Assembly (NCBI GenBank): GCA_023417065.1
Contig: JAEZGH010000134.1
Coordinates: 62,001 to 126,000 of the forward strand
Direction: 5' to 3'
Length of the DNA stretch: 64,000 bases
Origin: Bacteroidota bacterium
Lineage (GTDB): Bacteria > Bacteroidota > Bacteroidia > Cytophagales > Cyclobacteriaceae
In this document: one piece after another, positions 27,308-36,507 of the stretch
Layout: every line of letters begins with the position of its first letter
Position numbering within the stretch: the first letter of the stretch is position 1
The notes under the pieces: model-generated
What the model was told of the DNA's origin: nothing
The model's database searches: none
The model's input: the letters and a program-made list of their open reading frames with translations, nothing else
Position numbers and translations under genes: made by a program

Positions 27308-28051
27308 CTAAATGGATATTACCATTCTTACGCTTCCGTTCTTATGATCCCGAATTCGCATATGAATGTTGCCCCTCCCGAGTGCGGCGAGAAAATAGAG
27401 GGGGTCAACTTTTGAGAATTCGGCCTTTATTCGATTCATATCCGACGCATCTGTATTGATATAAATGTCGACCTCCAAGCTATTCTCCTTACTTAACTTT
27501 ATTTCGACCGGGTCGGCGTTTTGAAATAATGAAGGTATTTTTTCGGCCAATACAATGTTCAGACCATTGAGCGGGCATTCAGGACAAGTAAAGTTTGATT
27601 CTACTGAAACCCCGCTTCCCTCTATGCGCATTCCGGATGTTCTCGTTGCATTTTGATCAAAGGGAATTGCTTTTTTAGTTGTGAAGTCGCCGTCGGTCAA
27701 CGCAATATTTATTGGTGCGTTGTCGAGGTGGAACTTTGAGACAAGGGCAGCAAGTCCCTGCATTCGATCAACTGTCAGTTGTGTTATTGAATCCTCAAAT
27801 GGAATGGAGAGCATGTAACTAAATGGTAGTGAATCAATCCTTATGGTCCTGATTGACTGTATCTCTGGCCATTTATTCAGGTCGTTTATAACGGAAATAA
27901 GAGAAGAGCTTGACTTGTCGCAATGATGGTCATTCATTTGGTTGTCGAATTGAAAGGTGATTCCATCTTTGACGACGACTCTGCGTCCGTTACACGAGAA
28001 CACAATGGCTATGGAAAAAAGCAGGATCAGAGTTAATCCGAAATTTCTCAT
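27308..28051 (-). CDS. Hypothetical lipoprotein
   Basis: This 247-residue lipoprotein has a signal and lipobox AIVFSC near residue 20. The mature part is mixed, with two Cys in FTCPECPLNG near residue 158 and a beta-rich C-terminus (NIHMRIRDHKNGSVRMVISI). I recognise no family; the end resembles biopolymer-transport (ExbD-like) periplasmic strands only weakly. The ATG at 28049-28051 is chosen because the signal peptide starts there. It stands alone. Confidence 0.65.
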   Translation of the reverse strand: MRNFGLTLILLFSIAIVFSCNGRRVVVKDGITFQFDNQMNDHHCDKSSSSLISVINDLNKWPEIQSIRTIRIDSLPFSYMLSIPFEDSITQLTVDRMQGLAALVSKFHLDNAPINIALTDGDFTTKKAIPFDQNATRTSGMRIEGSGVSVESNFTCPECPLNGLNIVLAEKIPSLFQNADPVEIKLSKENSLEVDIYINTDASDMNRIKAEFSKVDPLYFLAALGRGNIHMRIRDHKNGSVRMVISI

Positions 28052-28182
28052 GAAGAAGTTGATAGTTCCTGCCTTGAAGATAGCGTTTTGACACATAAGC
28101 GGGAAGACCAGCGCAGATTCGTTTCCACGACATCTAATCGCCTATAGCGATAAGCAGTCATAATTTCCAAGACACGTATCGG

Positions 28183-29262
28183 TCAAAACGACGTTTTCGT
28201 ATTTAATTTCCGTATCAGCGTTTCGATCAGTTCGTTTGCATCCCTATGCCTGAGAAGAGCGGCTGTCTGGCCTGCCCAGTATGCCTTAAAATCCGGATTG
28301 GCATCACGCCTTGCAGGATACGCTTTCAGGTGGCCCATGAAATTACTTTGCAATGGGTACGGCGCCAGAAGGTGTTGATAATCGCGAAGCTCATCCGTTA
28401 GCCGGTTGCGTATCCCTCTTGAAAGTCTGCCGGTGAAAACTTTTGTCAAGGTTGTATTGGAGGCGTCGGGTGTAAACAATATTTCTTTGTGATCCTCGGC
28501 TGCGTTTGACTGAGCTGTTGCAAGGAAGGCGGTTCCCATTTGAACCGCATGTGCGCCAAGGGCCATCGCAGCTCTGATCCCGCGGCTATCGCTGATACCT
28601 CCTGCACCAATTACCGGAATACGCACCGCATCGGCTACTTGAGGGATGAGCGCAAAGGTTCCCATCAATGACTCTTCTGCTGGTCTTAGAAACGAAACCC
28701 TGTGGCCCCCGGCTTCGAAACCCGTGGCCACAACAGCGTCAACGCCTGCTGCTTCCAGGGCAATGGCTTCATCGACTGTGGTTGCAGCTCCCATCGTTAC
28801 AATTCCTAACGCTTTGCATCTTTCCAGAATTGCCTCTGATGGAATGCCATAAACGAAACTGAATACTTTGGGTCTTGCCTCGAAAATGGCCTGTATCTGA
28901 TCTTGAAACTTCTGCCCCCCGAGAACGGGTTTCTCCGGGACGGGTAAGCCTAGTTCTTCAAAATACGGTGTAAATAGTTTCGTGAGCCTGTTGTAGTCCT
29001 CATCGCTGAATGCCGTCAAGTTACTGTCATGATCACTAACCCATAGATTGATGTTAAAGGGTTTATCAGTGGCTTTTCGTATCTCATGGCAGGTTTCGAT
29101 AATCTGCTCCGCCGACTGAGGCTGGCAACCAAAGGAGCCCAGTCCCCCGGCATTGGATACGGTACTAGTCAGCGAAACGGAAGATAAGCCACCTCCGAAA
29201 GGCCCCTGCACAATCGGATAGTCGATTCCCAATAGGTCGGTGAATTTTGTTTTGTTCCACAT
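28183..29262 (-). CDS. Nitronate monooxygenase (NMO / 2-nitropropane dioxygenase family)
   Basis: This 359-residue FMN TIM barrel has YPIVQGPFGGG at the N-terminus, FNINLWVSD, GAATTVDEAIALEAAGVDAVVATGFEAGGH and GAGGISDSRGIRAAMALGAHAVQMGTAFL, the phosphate-binding part. It oxidises alkyl nitronates to carbonyls and nitrite, protecting against propionate-3-nitronate. The His in EAGGH is the usual catalytic histidine. It lies 16 bp after the YceI gene on the same strand, probably in one transcript controlled from the TGTGA-N6-TCACA site upstream of YceI. Confidence 0.92.
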   Translation of the reverse strand: MWNKTKFTDLLGIDYPIVQGPFGGGLSSVSLTSTVSNAGGLGSFGCQPQSAEQIIETCHEIRKATDKPFNINLWVSDHDSNLTAFSDEDYNRLTKLFTPYFEELGLPVPEKPVLGGQKFQDQIQAIFEARPKVFSFVYGIPSEAILERCKALGIVTMGAATTVDEAIALEAAGVDAVVATGFEAGGHRVSFLRPAEESLMGTFALIPQVADAVRIPVIGAGGISDSRGIRAAMALGAHAVQMGTAFLATAQSNAAEDHKEILFTPDASNTTLTKVFTGRLSRGIRNRLTDELRDYQHLLAPYPLQSNFMGHLKAYPARRDANPDFKAYWAGQTAALLRHRDANELIETLIRKLNTKTSF

Positions 29263-29278
29263 AGCATTCCTGTGTTTG

Positions 29279-29851
29279 TTAAACCAATTGACTTACGACA
29301 GACTGTTTCTTTGCGCTTTGTTCGCAGCATAGGTGTCCGATAATTTTGAATTGCAAAACAAATTCGTCGTGGATAAGCTTGTCGCCGAGGTTGGTGAAGA
29401 ATTTTCCGGAGCGGTAACGAATGTTATAGAGGGAACGGTCGATCACAATTTCTCCCATGGAATGCAGAAAGTCGGTCAAGATTTCAATTTTAGCAATGAA
29501 TTGAATCGGGTGGGTGATGTCTTTGATGGTGAGGATACCGTCAATGAGAAGGTTGTTATTTTCGGTGGGTACAGACCCCATTATTGTAAGTCTCGCAGCC
29601 TGGAACTTGTTTACCGAAAAGAAGTCATCGTTCTTAAGGTGCTCCAGGAATTCATCATGCGTTGCTGCGTCGTCGATGTCGGTAACGGTGATCGATGTCA
29701 TATCAATCAGCACCTCGCCGCCGGTTAGCAGTCCGTTACTGATTTCAAGGTGACCACTTTCAACCTTAACTGCCCCCGTGTGCAATCCAAGGACTTTCTT
29801 GCCTGTCCAGTTTACCGTGCTGCTTCCATTATGGATCTTGAATTTTGCCAT
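29279..29851 (-). CDS. YceI-family protein
   Basis: This 190-residue YceI lipocalin-like barrel has STVNWTGKKVLGLHTGAVKV, the HDEFLEHLKNDDFFSVNKFQ segment typical of the family, and ILTIKDITHPIQFIAKI. YceI proteins bind isoprenoid quinones or similar amphiphiles. No signal peptide is present, so it is a cytoplasmic version. I start at the ATG at 29849-29851, where the domain begins; upstream in-frame codons add 23 unrelated residues. A near-ideal Crp-type box sits 85 bp upstream. Confidence 0.9.
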   Translation of the reverse strand: MAKFKIHNGSSTVNWTGKKVLGLHTGAVKVESGHLEISNGLLTGGEVLIDMTSITVTDIDDAATHDEFLEHLKNDDFFSVNKFQAARLTIMGSVPTENNNLLIDGILTIKDITHPIQFIAKIEILTDFLHSMGEIVIDRSLYNIRYRSGKFFTNLGDKLIHDEFVLQFKIIGHLCCEQSAKKQSVVSQLV

Positions 29852-29935
29852 TTGCTTTCGTTTTAATGGTGAAGAATATGGAACAAAATTACGGTGAACA
29901 ACACGAGCGGGAGAGGGCATACGTCACTACTTTCG

Positions 29936-29951
29936 TGTGATGTGGATCACA
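29936..29951. promoter_or_regulatory. Crp-type operator TGTGA-N6-TCACA
   Basis: TGTGATGTGGATCACA has the perfect half sites TGTGA and TCACA spaced by 6 bp, the classical Crp consensus. It lies between the Crp-family gene (ending at 29971) and the yceI-like gene, 85 bp before the latter's start. Confidence 0.7.
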
Positions 29952-29970
29952 TTCCCGCCTGGCTGGAGAG

Positions 29971-30543
29971 CTATTCAGATCCAGACTTGAAACGGCTGAG
30001 GGTTTCTCTGCTTACGCCCAGATAGGAGGCTATCAGGGCTTTCGGAACTTTCTGGAAGAGTTGCGGGTATTGCTCCAGCAGCATATCATACCTTTCCCGG
30101 GCGCTGTTGCTCATTAGCGAAAGAATTCTTTGTTGCAGGGCAACGTTTCGCGTATTGGTTTTCTTCCGGAAGAAATGCTCGATCTTGTGAATCTCCGCGC
30201 ATAGCTTTTCCCTGTTTTCGTACGATAAACAAAGTACTTCTGTATCTTCGATACAGTCGATGTCGATCTCGGCAGCGGTCTGATAATAGTACCCCCTGTA
30301 GTCGGTGATCCACCAGTCCTTCATTCCGAACTGGATGATATGAATTTTTCCCGTTTTATCCGTGTGATAAGATTTCAGACAGCCATCAAGGACAAAATAG
30401 TCGAACTTGACAGCCATACCTTTCTGGACGAGGAATTGATGTTTCTTAAATTTACGAGGAACGAAATGTGAGAGAACAAATTCAAATTCCTCATCCGAAA
30501 GGGGAGAAATCTTTTCTATCTGCTGCCGTAGGATTGTAGACAT
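29971..30543 (-). CDS. Crp/Fnr-family transcriptional regulator
   Basis: This 190-residue protein has an N-terminal cyclic-nucleotide-binding fold (KHQFLVQKGMAVKFDYFVLDGCLKSY) and a C-terminal winged helix with LIASYLGVSRETLSRFK. R179, E180 and R184 are placed like the DNA-reading residues of E. coli CRP that recognise GTGA. There is no four-Cys Fnr cluster. The cNMP-contacting Arg/Ser signature is not obvious, as usual for short Bacteroidota members. A TGTGA-N6-TCACA box 20 bp past its stop suggests it controls the downstream yceI-nitronate monooxygenase genes. Confidence 0.9.
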   Translation of the reverse strand: MSTILRQQIEKISPLSDEEFEFVLSHFVPRKFKKHQFLVQKGMAVKFDYFVLDGCLKSYHTDKTGKIHIIQFGMKDWWITDYRGYYYQTAAEIDIDCIEDTEVLCLSYENREKLCAEIHKIEHFFRKKTNTRNVALQQRILSLMSNSARERYDMLLEQYPQLFQKVPKALIASYLGVSRETLSRFKSGSE

Positions 30544-30666
30544 TTTTGTCAGAGGTCGGGGGTGTTTGAAAGGCCAGGCTGGATTGACAAACCTGCGGCC
30601 GGGGCCAATTAACTGATTAAAATGGCAATTATCTGTAAGCAGAACTGCATCCCTATTTCAAAATGG

Positions 30667-31113
30667 TTAGTCGTTCAATGAATTTATTCCCTGCTCCCTT
30701 AGTTTCTGCAGGTGTTCTTTCATCGTGTTAACCTGTTCCGGCGCGTGACCCTGCCAGACCGTGACTTCGCCAATCACTCTGAAGGGGTGGGTAGACCGGT
30801 AAGACTTGCTTGGGTTGCCTGGAAATTTTCTGTCCGTGAGGTCGGGGTCATCTTCGACAGGCCCGGTAGGTTCTACGAGGTAAATCCTTTCGCGACCCTC
30901 GCCAAAGGCAAGTTCAGCTCCCCAGATTGCGGCGTCGAGTGTTGATGTGAGAAAAATATACTTTGCCTGTTTCCTGTCGTCGTAGTTGGAGTTATTTCCC
31001 GGCCGGATAAAGTCACCTGGCTTCAGGTCAGCTTTTGTTCCATGAAAGTACGTTTGGGCGAATGGCGTCGCTGCGCCATTATTTGCGGGATCAGTAAGTT
31101 GATCTTCATTCAT
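30667..31113 (-). CDS. arr: Rifamycin mono-ADP-ribosyltransferase Arr
   Basis: This 148-residue protein carries family hallmarks along its whole length: FAQTYFHGTKADLKPGDFI, SNYDDRKQAKYIFLTSTLDAAIWGAELA, the NAD-site stretch RIYLVEPTGPVEDDPDLTD, KFPGNPSKSYRS and VIGEVTVWQGHAPEQV. Arr transfers ADP-ribose from NAD to the C23 hydroxyl of rifamycins and inactivates them. No integron, transposase or plasmid gene is near, so this is likely an intrinsic chromosomal copy. Gene length and start are standard. Confidence 0.95.
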   Translation of the reverse strand: MNEDQLTDPANNGAATPFAQTYFHGTKADLKPGDFIRPGNNSNYDDRKQAKYIFLTSTLDAAIWGAELAFGEGRERIYLVEPTGPVEDDPDLTDRKFPGNPSKSYRSTHPFRVIGEVTVWQGHAPEQVNTMKEHLQKLREQGINSLND

Positions 31114-31218
31114 AGGCGTCCTTGGTGTTAGTGTGGGTACGTTTTACGGCAAAAGAGCCGGTGAAGTTACCAACACGATACCGCGAATGCCATTGAAGCA
31201 AGGAATTTTGATTTTGGT

Positions 31219-32142
31219 CTATTGGATAGGGATGCAGAAATCAACTATGGATTTCTTTTCCGGGTGCTGATTGAAATCGTTGTGGTATATTTCAAACGGA
31301 TTACCATCGCTTTTTTTATAGCCGTTTTCGTTCATCCAGATGAACAATCCGGTCCATGCCTGTCCAAACTCGTCTAATGTAATTTCGTAGCTACCGACAA
31401 CGCACCTTCCTGGTTGAATGGTCGTCACACTGAATGTGCCTGATGGCGAGGATGGGTTTTCAAGCGCCAGGCATGCGCTCATTCTTACTTTTTGCTCTTC
31501 CGTGATTTTGATACTATCGTGGTAGATCGTCAGGAGCTTTGTTTTTTGATCGAGGATTCCGGTTGACGTTGCCCAGGTGATCAGGTTACCGAATGCTGCG
31601 CCGAGGTTTTGTGGTCCGATGACGGTAATGTAGGCCACGTGCATGGGAGCGATGTGCTGAATTTCGATTCTTGCGTTCATGGATGTCCAGTTTTTTATCC
31701 TTTCGATGACGCAAAGATATTTTTCAGCATCCCGGCTGGGTTGACCATTCTTGCTTTTCTGCGGGTGAATGTTACTGTACTTATGGGGATTTGATTTGCG
31801 GAATTCCGATGGGCTGACGCCGTAGAAGTTTCTGAACGTTCTGGTGAATGCAGAGTTGCAGCTGAAGCCCCGTTTCAGCGTAATTTCTGTGATGCTTTCG
31901 TTGCTGTGGAGGAGGTCGGCTGCGGATTTTTCGATGCGCCGTCGCGTGATGTATTCATTTAATGTTTCGCCTGTGATGAATTTAAAAATCCGATGGAAAT
32001 GGAACGGCGAGAAGCATGCAACGTCGGCCACAGTTTCCAGTGACAGGTTGGAGTCGAGGTTATTGTCAATGTAAGTAAAGACCTTGTCGAGACGGAGCTT
32101 ATATTCCCTGTGCAGATCGATTTCGGTGTTTGGGCGATTCAT
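31219..32142 (-). CDS. AraC-family regulator with GyrI-like effector domain
   Basis: This 307-residue protein has an N-terminal AraC double helix-turn-helix at about 14-115 (LSLETVADVACFSPFHFHRIFKFITGETL and IEKSAADLLHSNESITEITLKRGF). A GyrI-like/AraC effector-binding domain follows at about 155-307, with GRCVVGSYEITLDEFGQAWTGLFIWM. This Rob/SoxS-like architecture senses small hydrophobic or cationic compounds and often controls efflux or detoxification genes. I start at the ATG at 32140-32142, skipping a 30-residue extension with no domain character. Target unknown; arr is the nearest gene. Confidence 0.9.
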   Translation of the reverse strand: MNRPNTEIDLHREYKLRLDKVFTYIDNNLDSNLSLETVADVACFSPFHFHRIFKFITGETLNEYITRRRIEKSAADLLHSNESITEITLKRGFSCNSAFTRTFRNFYGVSPSEFRKSNPHKYSNIHPQKSKNGQPSRDAEKYLCVIERIKNWTSMNARIEIQHIAPMHVAYITVIGPQNLGAAFGNLITWATSTGILDQKTKLLTIYHDSIKITEEQKVRMSACLALENPSSPSGTFSVTTIQPGRCVVGSYEITLDEFGQAWTGLFIWMNENGYKKSDGNPFEIYHNDFNQHPEKKSIVDFCIPIQ

Positions 32143-32393
32143 TAATGGGATTCTTTCATGGATGGCAGAGAAAGATGGCGAAATTTTCGTCAGTTCACAA
32201 TAAGCACGCATCCGTGTTAATGGAACCATCAAATGGGAGAAGAGAACCTGTTAAGGGGCATTGAAAATCAATGCGGTCGTATCTTTGTGGCGGGAGTTGC
32301 AAATGAACAGGCTAACCCGTGTGAGCGATTGAAGCGGCACCCCGGACCCCGACGGCAGAAACGTCAGGTGAACAGCTTAACTCATTCTGGAAG

Positions 32394-32645
32394 GTAAATT
32401 CAAACAAGAAAGAAATAGTTATAGTCGGGGGAGGAGTATAGCGGAAAGCGCGGCCTTGCCTGGCGAAAGCGCTGTTAGTACGAAGAAACTATCAGCAAGG
32501 CACACCCAAAGATATTTCCAACATGGAAAACGACATAATATCCCGGTGGTGCGCGCAGAAAGGACCGGCGGCATTTTTAATTCATGCTGCAATGGGTAAT
32601 TTGCCGCGGCGTCGGCTTCCACACGCCGGCTATATTATTCAATAA
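32394..32645 (+). pseudogene. Possible remnant of a type II NADH dehydrogenase-like FAD protein
   Basis: The frame NKKEIVIVGGG (32403-32435) is a typical FAD-binding beta-alpha-beta start. It is followed by an in-frame TAG (32439), then LAKALL, NYQQG...NMEND and QKGPAAF...AMGNLP, which faintly recall the NDH-2 pieces LAKAL, IQQG...N and DKGxMAxIG...AVxDLP. The middle of the protein would be deleted. There is no start codon. The match is by eye and weak after the first eleven residues. Confidence 0.3.
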
Positions 32646-32653
32646 CCTGTAAC

Positions 32654-33832
32654 ATGATTACACGAAAACTTGCAGTGCCACTGATCAATGAGAAGGTACT
32701 GCAACAGGCAGAACACTGTTATATCGTGACTTCGTCGGTCTCTGACGCGGGGTTCGACTTTGTGCGCAGCCGGATTTCACCGAAATGCAAGATCGATCTT
32801 GTAACGGGACTTGACCGGCCTGTGTCTCCGAATGTGCTTCGGAGAATTCTCAATAATTATTCGGAACGGATTTCTGTCAAGGTGTACACGCGCAATACGC
32901 TCAATGCCAACCTGTATTTGTTTGAGCTTCCGTTTCGGAAATCTGTGGCGTATATCGGGTCCGGTGGACTGACGATGGATGGTTTGAAAGACCAGGAAGA
33001 GATTTTTTGGAAGGTGACTAATCCCAAGGAGATAGAGTCGTTGCTCTCGTGGTTTACCAGCTTTTATGAATTCGGCATGCCGTTGACGCAGCAGATGGTG
33101 GAAGCGTATGAACCTGTCTACGCGGCTATTCAAAGACGCGAGGTGGCGTCGCGACGTGAGAAGGAGTTTGCCGTAGTGTCTGCAGGTATAGCGTGGGATG
33201 TGATAAAATTTCGCAATCAATATTTTCAGCGGGAAGAATACGCACTGTTGAACGAAGGCAACGCTGGGGCGCAGCGAGTTCAGCATCGCCTTCGGCAACT
33301 TGCGGATGAGTCATCGGATGCGTTGAAACAGAAAGGAATTTTTCTGGTGAGCGAAATCATTGATGTGAATGAAGCGGAAGATGGATTTCCACCGTCAGTG
33401 TGGATTTCTTTCAGCAGAAGTGCGTCGGGATTTAGTCCCGGGTATGCCCGGGTTGATGCAGGGTTAACCGCCTCGTGGTTTTTCGTGCGTCTGTACCTTG
33501 CCGGCGGTGAGGATGCGAATGACGACCGTATGAAGCTGATGCGCCAACTTGACGAAGAGGCCTTTCGCCAGAAGCTGTTTGGTGCTGTTTCGTCGCTCGG
33601 AAGTGGCTATGTGGTGGACGTGGGAGGCCGTAGACGAGGGTTGGAAACGTTTGCGCGGGACACCGTCCTGGTGGAATGGCTAAGGAGTGACGAGTCTGGC
33701 CGATGCCCCATCGTGATAGAGCGTCGCTTCCTGCCCGGTGACGCGAAAATCCGCCTCGACACGATAAAATCAACTGTTTATGAAGAATTGATTCGCCTTA
33801 ACGCCATCGCGGTCATGCTCACTGATGCGTGA
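32654..33832 (+). CDS. Phospholipase D-like domain protein with altered active site
   Basis: This 392-residue cytoplasmic protein resembles the PLD-like fold used by some restriction enzymes and helicase-associated proteins. The N-terminal part ends in the pattern NANLYLFELPF then VAYIGSGGLTMDGLKDQEEIFW (residues 84-119), which aligns with HxKLYxF...YIGSxNLTxxGLxxNxE. The catalytic His and Lys are replaced by N84 and N86. The C-terminal two thirds are not recognised. It may bind nucleic acid or lipid without cleaving, or act as a scaffold. It stands alone. Confidence 0.6.
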   Translation: MITRKLAVPLINEKVLQQAEHCYIVTSSVSDAGFDFVRSRISPKCKIDLVTGLDRPVSPNVLRRILNNYSERISVKVYTRNTLNANLYLFELPFRKSVAYIGSGGLTMDGLKDQEEIFWKVTNPKEIESLLSWFTSFYEFGMPLTQQMVEAYEPVYAAIQRREVASRREKEFAVVSAGIAWDVIKFRNQYFQREEYALLNEGNAGAQRVQHRLRQLADESSDALKQKGIFLVSEIIDVNEAEDGFPPSVWISFSRSASGFSPGYARVDAGLTASWFFVRLYLAGGEDANDDRMKLMRQLDEEAFRQKLFGAVSSLGSGYVVDVGGRRRGLETFARDTVLVEWLRSDESGRCPIVIERRFLPGDAKIRLDTIKSTVYEELIRLNAIAVMLTDA

Positions 33833-34003
33833 AAGGGGTGGCATTAGTTATTATTAGAATGCGGGATTTTCGGCCGGGACGACAAAAGTTCCTGAAATTT
33901 TCGGTAGAAATACTCTCGGGGATTCGTAAAATTTATAATCTTGTCCCAAAGTGCGGAGAAGAACTCGAACACAAAGCAGAAAATGACATAACGTCGTAAG
34001 TCA

Positions 34004-36253
34004 ATGGAAATCTACTTCTACTTTGTTTTGATTCTCTTCGCGTTTGGAATTGTAGACCTGATCGTTGGTGTCAGCAATGACGCGGTCAATTTTCTCAACT
34101 CCGCAATCGGTTCAAAGGTTGCTTCATTCCGGACCATTCTCATCATCGCAAGCGTTGGTATTCTGCTCGGATCTATCTTCTCGGATGGAATGATGCAGAT
34201 TGCGCGCAGTGGAATCTTTCAGCCTGCATACTTTACTTTCGAACAGGTGATGTTCATTTTCCTGGCAGTGATGCTTACGGATGTTATCCTGCTGGATTTT
34301 TATAATAACCTCGGGCTACCAACTTCAACCACCGTTTCACTTGTGTTTGAGCTTCTCGGAGCTTCATTTGCGATAGGGTGTCTGGTGATTTTTTCAGGAG
34401 GAGAACACGCTTCCGCGCTGGCCAAGTATATTAATGTGAGCAGTGCCATGGTGATCATCGGCGGGATATTCCTTTCGGTATTCATCTCTTTCTTTGTTGG
34501 TTCGTTTGTACAATATATAACGCGTATCGTATTCAGCTTTCGCCTCAAGAAATCTGTTCGACGCTTCGGTCCCGTATTCGCCGGTGTTGCGATTACAACG
34601 ATTATCTATTTCCTGCTGATAAAAGGTGCAAAAGGCAGTGCTATTATCACGCCTGAGCAAACCCGGTGGATAATGGAGAATACGATGTATATCATGACCG
34701 GCAGTCTGATCTTTTTCACGCTGCTGACGTGGATGCTACTAAGCACCATTAAGCTGAATCCATTGAAGCTGATTGTTCTGATGGGAACGTTTGCCCTGGC
34801 GATGGCATTTGCGGGTAACGACCTGGTGAACTTCATCGGCGTCGCCGTAGCGGGTTTCAGTTCGTATCAGGTGTTCATATCTTCGGAAGCCAGTGCTGAT
34901 GCGCTTAATATGGGGGCCCTTAACGAAGCTGTGAAAACGCCGTTTTGGCTGTTGCTTTCCGGCGGACTGATTATGGTAATCACGATATGGACCAACACCA
35001 AGAGCAGGAGGGTAACCGAAACCGAGATATCTCTTGGAAATCAGGATGATGTCGATGAGAAGTTTAAGCCCAACAATTTTTCACGCCTGCTGGTAGGAGC
35101 AGCGTTGTTTATCGGCAAAGGAATATCTCTTTTGGTTCCCAATGTGCTTCAGGCGAAAATCCAGAAGCGGTTTGTCAGAAAGAAAACCAAGAAGTCCAAG
35201 GACAAGCCTTCGTTTGACCTCGTTCGGGCATCGGTAAATCTGTTGACGGCAAGTGCACTTATTGCGTTCGGTACATCGATGAAGCTGCCACTTTCAACAA
35301 CGTTCGTAACATTTATGGTGTCGATGGGAAGCTCCTTTGCGGATCAGGCCTGGGGTCGCGAAAGCGCAGTGTACCGTGTCGCGGGAGTCCTTCGCGTTAT
35401 CGGGGGATGGCTGATGACCGCCCTCCTTGCGTTTGCGGGTAGTGCGATCGTGGCCGTTGTACTCTTCACTCTCGAGGGATATGGAGTCGCCATTCTGTGT
35501 GTATTCGCCGTTCTGCTGCTGGTGCGCTCACACGTAATCTTCAACCGCCAGGTTGCAAGCGAAAGCAAAGTCGTTACGCCGGTATTCCACATCACTGCCG
35601 ATGCCGGAAAACTTCTTGATGAACATAAAAAGGAAATCATCACCAGTTTTCAGAACGTCGACGATATCCTGAAGGTTTGCGTGCAATCCATCAAAAGTTC
35701 TGAAATGAAGGCTGTGAAAAATGTCAAAGGCAAGCTGAAGGATATGATGGAGGAGAATAACAAGTTGAATGACAAGATCATCAAATACATCGGGAAGATG
35801 GATTACGCGCCTTCCTCGGTGGCGAAAAACTATCTGTTGGTGTTTGACCGGATGCAGAACATTCACCAGAGTTGTTTGCTGATCAGCGAAGCCTGCGTAA
35901 CGCATGTGTCGAATCATCACGAGTTGCCAGAAGCGAAATACCACGAGGCGCTGACTCAATTGAAGAACGGATTTCATTCTTTTACGAAATTCGTCAGCAC
36001 CCGGATTCTTTCATCGGAGACGTCAAATATGATTGCCATCGAGGGTCAGCGCGCCGAACTGAAGAATCAGATTGAGACGATGCTGGAGGATCAGATTTAT
36101 CAACTAAAACGCGGACAGCTCGGAAATCGTCTGGCGTTGCTGCAGATACGGATTCTTTTGGAAATCAATGATATTATCCGGGAGATGGTTGAAATTTCCA
36201 GGATGTTTATCTTCTTCAGGGAGGGAACAGTAAAGGGGCTTACCAAATTCTGA
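34004..36253 (+). CDS. PiT-family inorganic phosphate transporter with C-terminal cytoplasmic domain
   Basis: This 749-residue protein has the two PHO4 signature repeats: GVSNDAVNFLNSAIGSKVAS near residue 22 and AFAGNDLVNFIGVAVAGFSS near 270. About twelve hydrophobic helices extend to residue 510. The last 220 residues are a helical cytoplasmic domain rich in Lys and Glu, resembling the PhoU/DUF47 partners of PiT carriers, here fused to the permease. It should import phosphate (or metal phosphate) with H+ or Na+. It is a longer architecture than the usual 330-500 residues. Confidence 0.92.
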   Translation: MEIYFYFVLILFAFGIVDLIVGVSNDAVNFLNSAIGSKVASFRTILIIASVGILLGSIFSDGMMQIARSGIFQPAYFTFEQVMFIFLAVMLTDVILLDFYNNLGLPTSTTVSLVFELLGASFAIGCLVIFSGGEHASALAKYINVSSAMVIIGGIFLSVFISFFVGSFVQYITRIVFSFRLKKSVRRFGPVFAGVAITTIIYFLLIKGAKGSAIITPEQTRWIMENTMYIMTGSLIFFTLLTWMLLSTIKLNPLKLIVLMGTFALAMAFAGNDLVNFIGVAVAGFSSYQVFISSEASADALNMGALNEAVKTPFWLLLSGGLIMVITIWTNTKSRRVTETEISLGNQDDVDEKFKPNNFSRLLVGAALFIGKGISLLVPNVLQAKIQKRFVRKKTKKSKDKPSFDLVRASVNLLTASALIAFGTSMKLPLSTTFVTFMVSMGSSFADQAWGRESAVYRVAGVLRVIGGWLMTALLAFAGSAIVAVVLFTLEGYGVAILCVFAVLLLVRSHVIFNRQVASESKVVTPVFHITADAGKLLDEHKKEIITSFQNVDDILKVCVQSIKSSEMKAVKNVKGKLKDMMEENNKLNDKIIKYIGKMDYAPSSVAKNYLLVFDRMQNIHQSCLLISEACVTHVSNHHELPEAKYHEALTQLKNGFHSFTKFVSTRILSSETSNMIAIEGQRAELKNQIETMLEDQIYQLKRGQLGNRLALLQIRILLEINDIIREMVEISRMFIFFREGTVKGLTKF

Positions 36254-36285
36254 CATCTACCTGGTTACGGGCAGGGAGTACATCA

Positions 36286-36507
36286 TCAAAAGGTAATTTC
36301 GCGAATCATTTCGGTCAGCCGTTGAATTTTGGCTTCATCGGGATGCTCCTTTTTCAGTTCTTCGATAATCTGATCGGCGAGCTGCATGATTTTCGCCTGC
36401 TTACTGGCAGGGTTTTTCCCAGGAAATATTTTAGCAGCCATTTTCATCGCTTTGTAAAATTCCATCAGTTGTTTTTTCTTCTCCGGACTCGTAATCGTTG
36501 CTGGCAT
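36286..36507 (-). CDS. Small helical hypothetical protein
   Basis: This 73-residue, strongly charged protein (many Lys and Glu) is predicted to be all-helical: KKKQLMEFYKAMKMAAKIFP then KQAKIMQLADQIIEELKKEH. Composition and hydrophobic periodicity look real rather than random. No function can be proposed. It is convergent with the phosphate transporter, 32 bp away. Confidence 0.6.
   Translation of the reverse strand: MPATITSPEKKKQLMEFYKAMKMAAKIFPGKNPASKQAKIMQLADQIIEELKKEHPDEAKIQRLTEMIREITF

Noticed and set aside
32294..32400. Possible structured RNA after TATCTTTG (32280-32287)
   Set aside because: The -7 match is good but no proper -33 element precedes it, and the following sequence matches no RNA family I know (SRP, 6S, tmRNA, RNase P).
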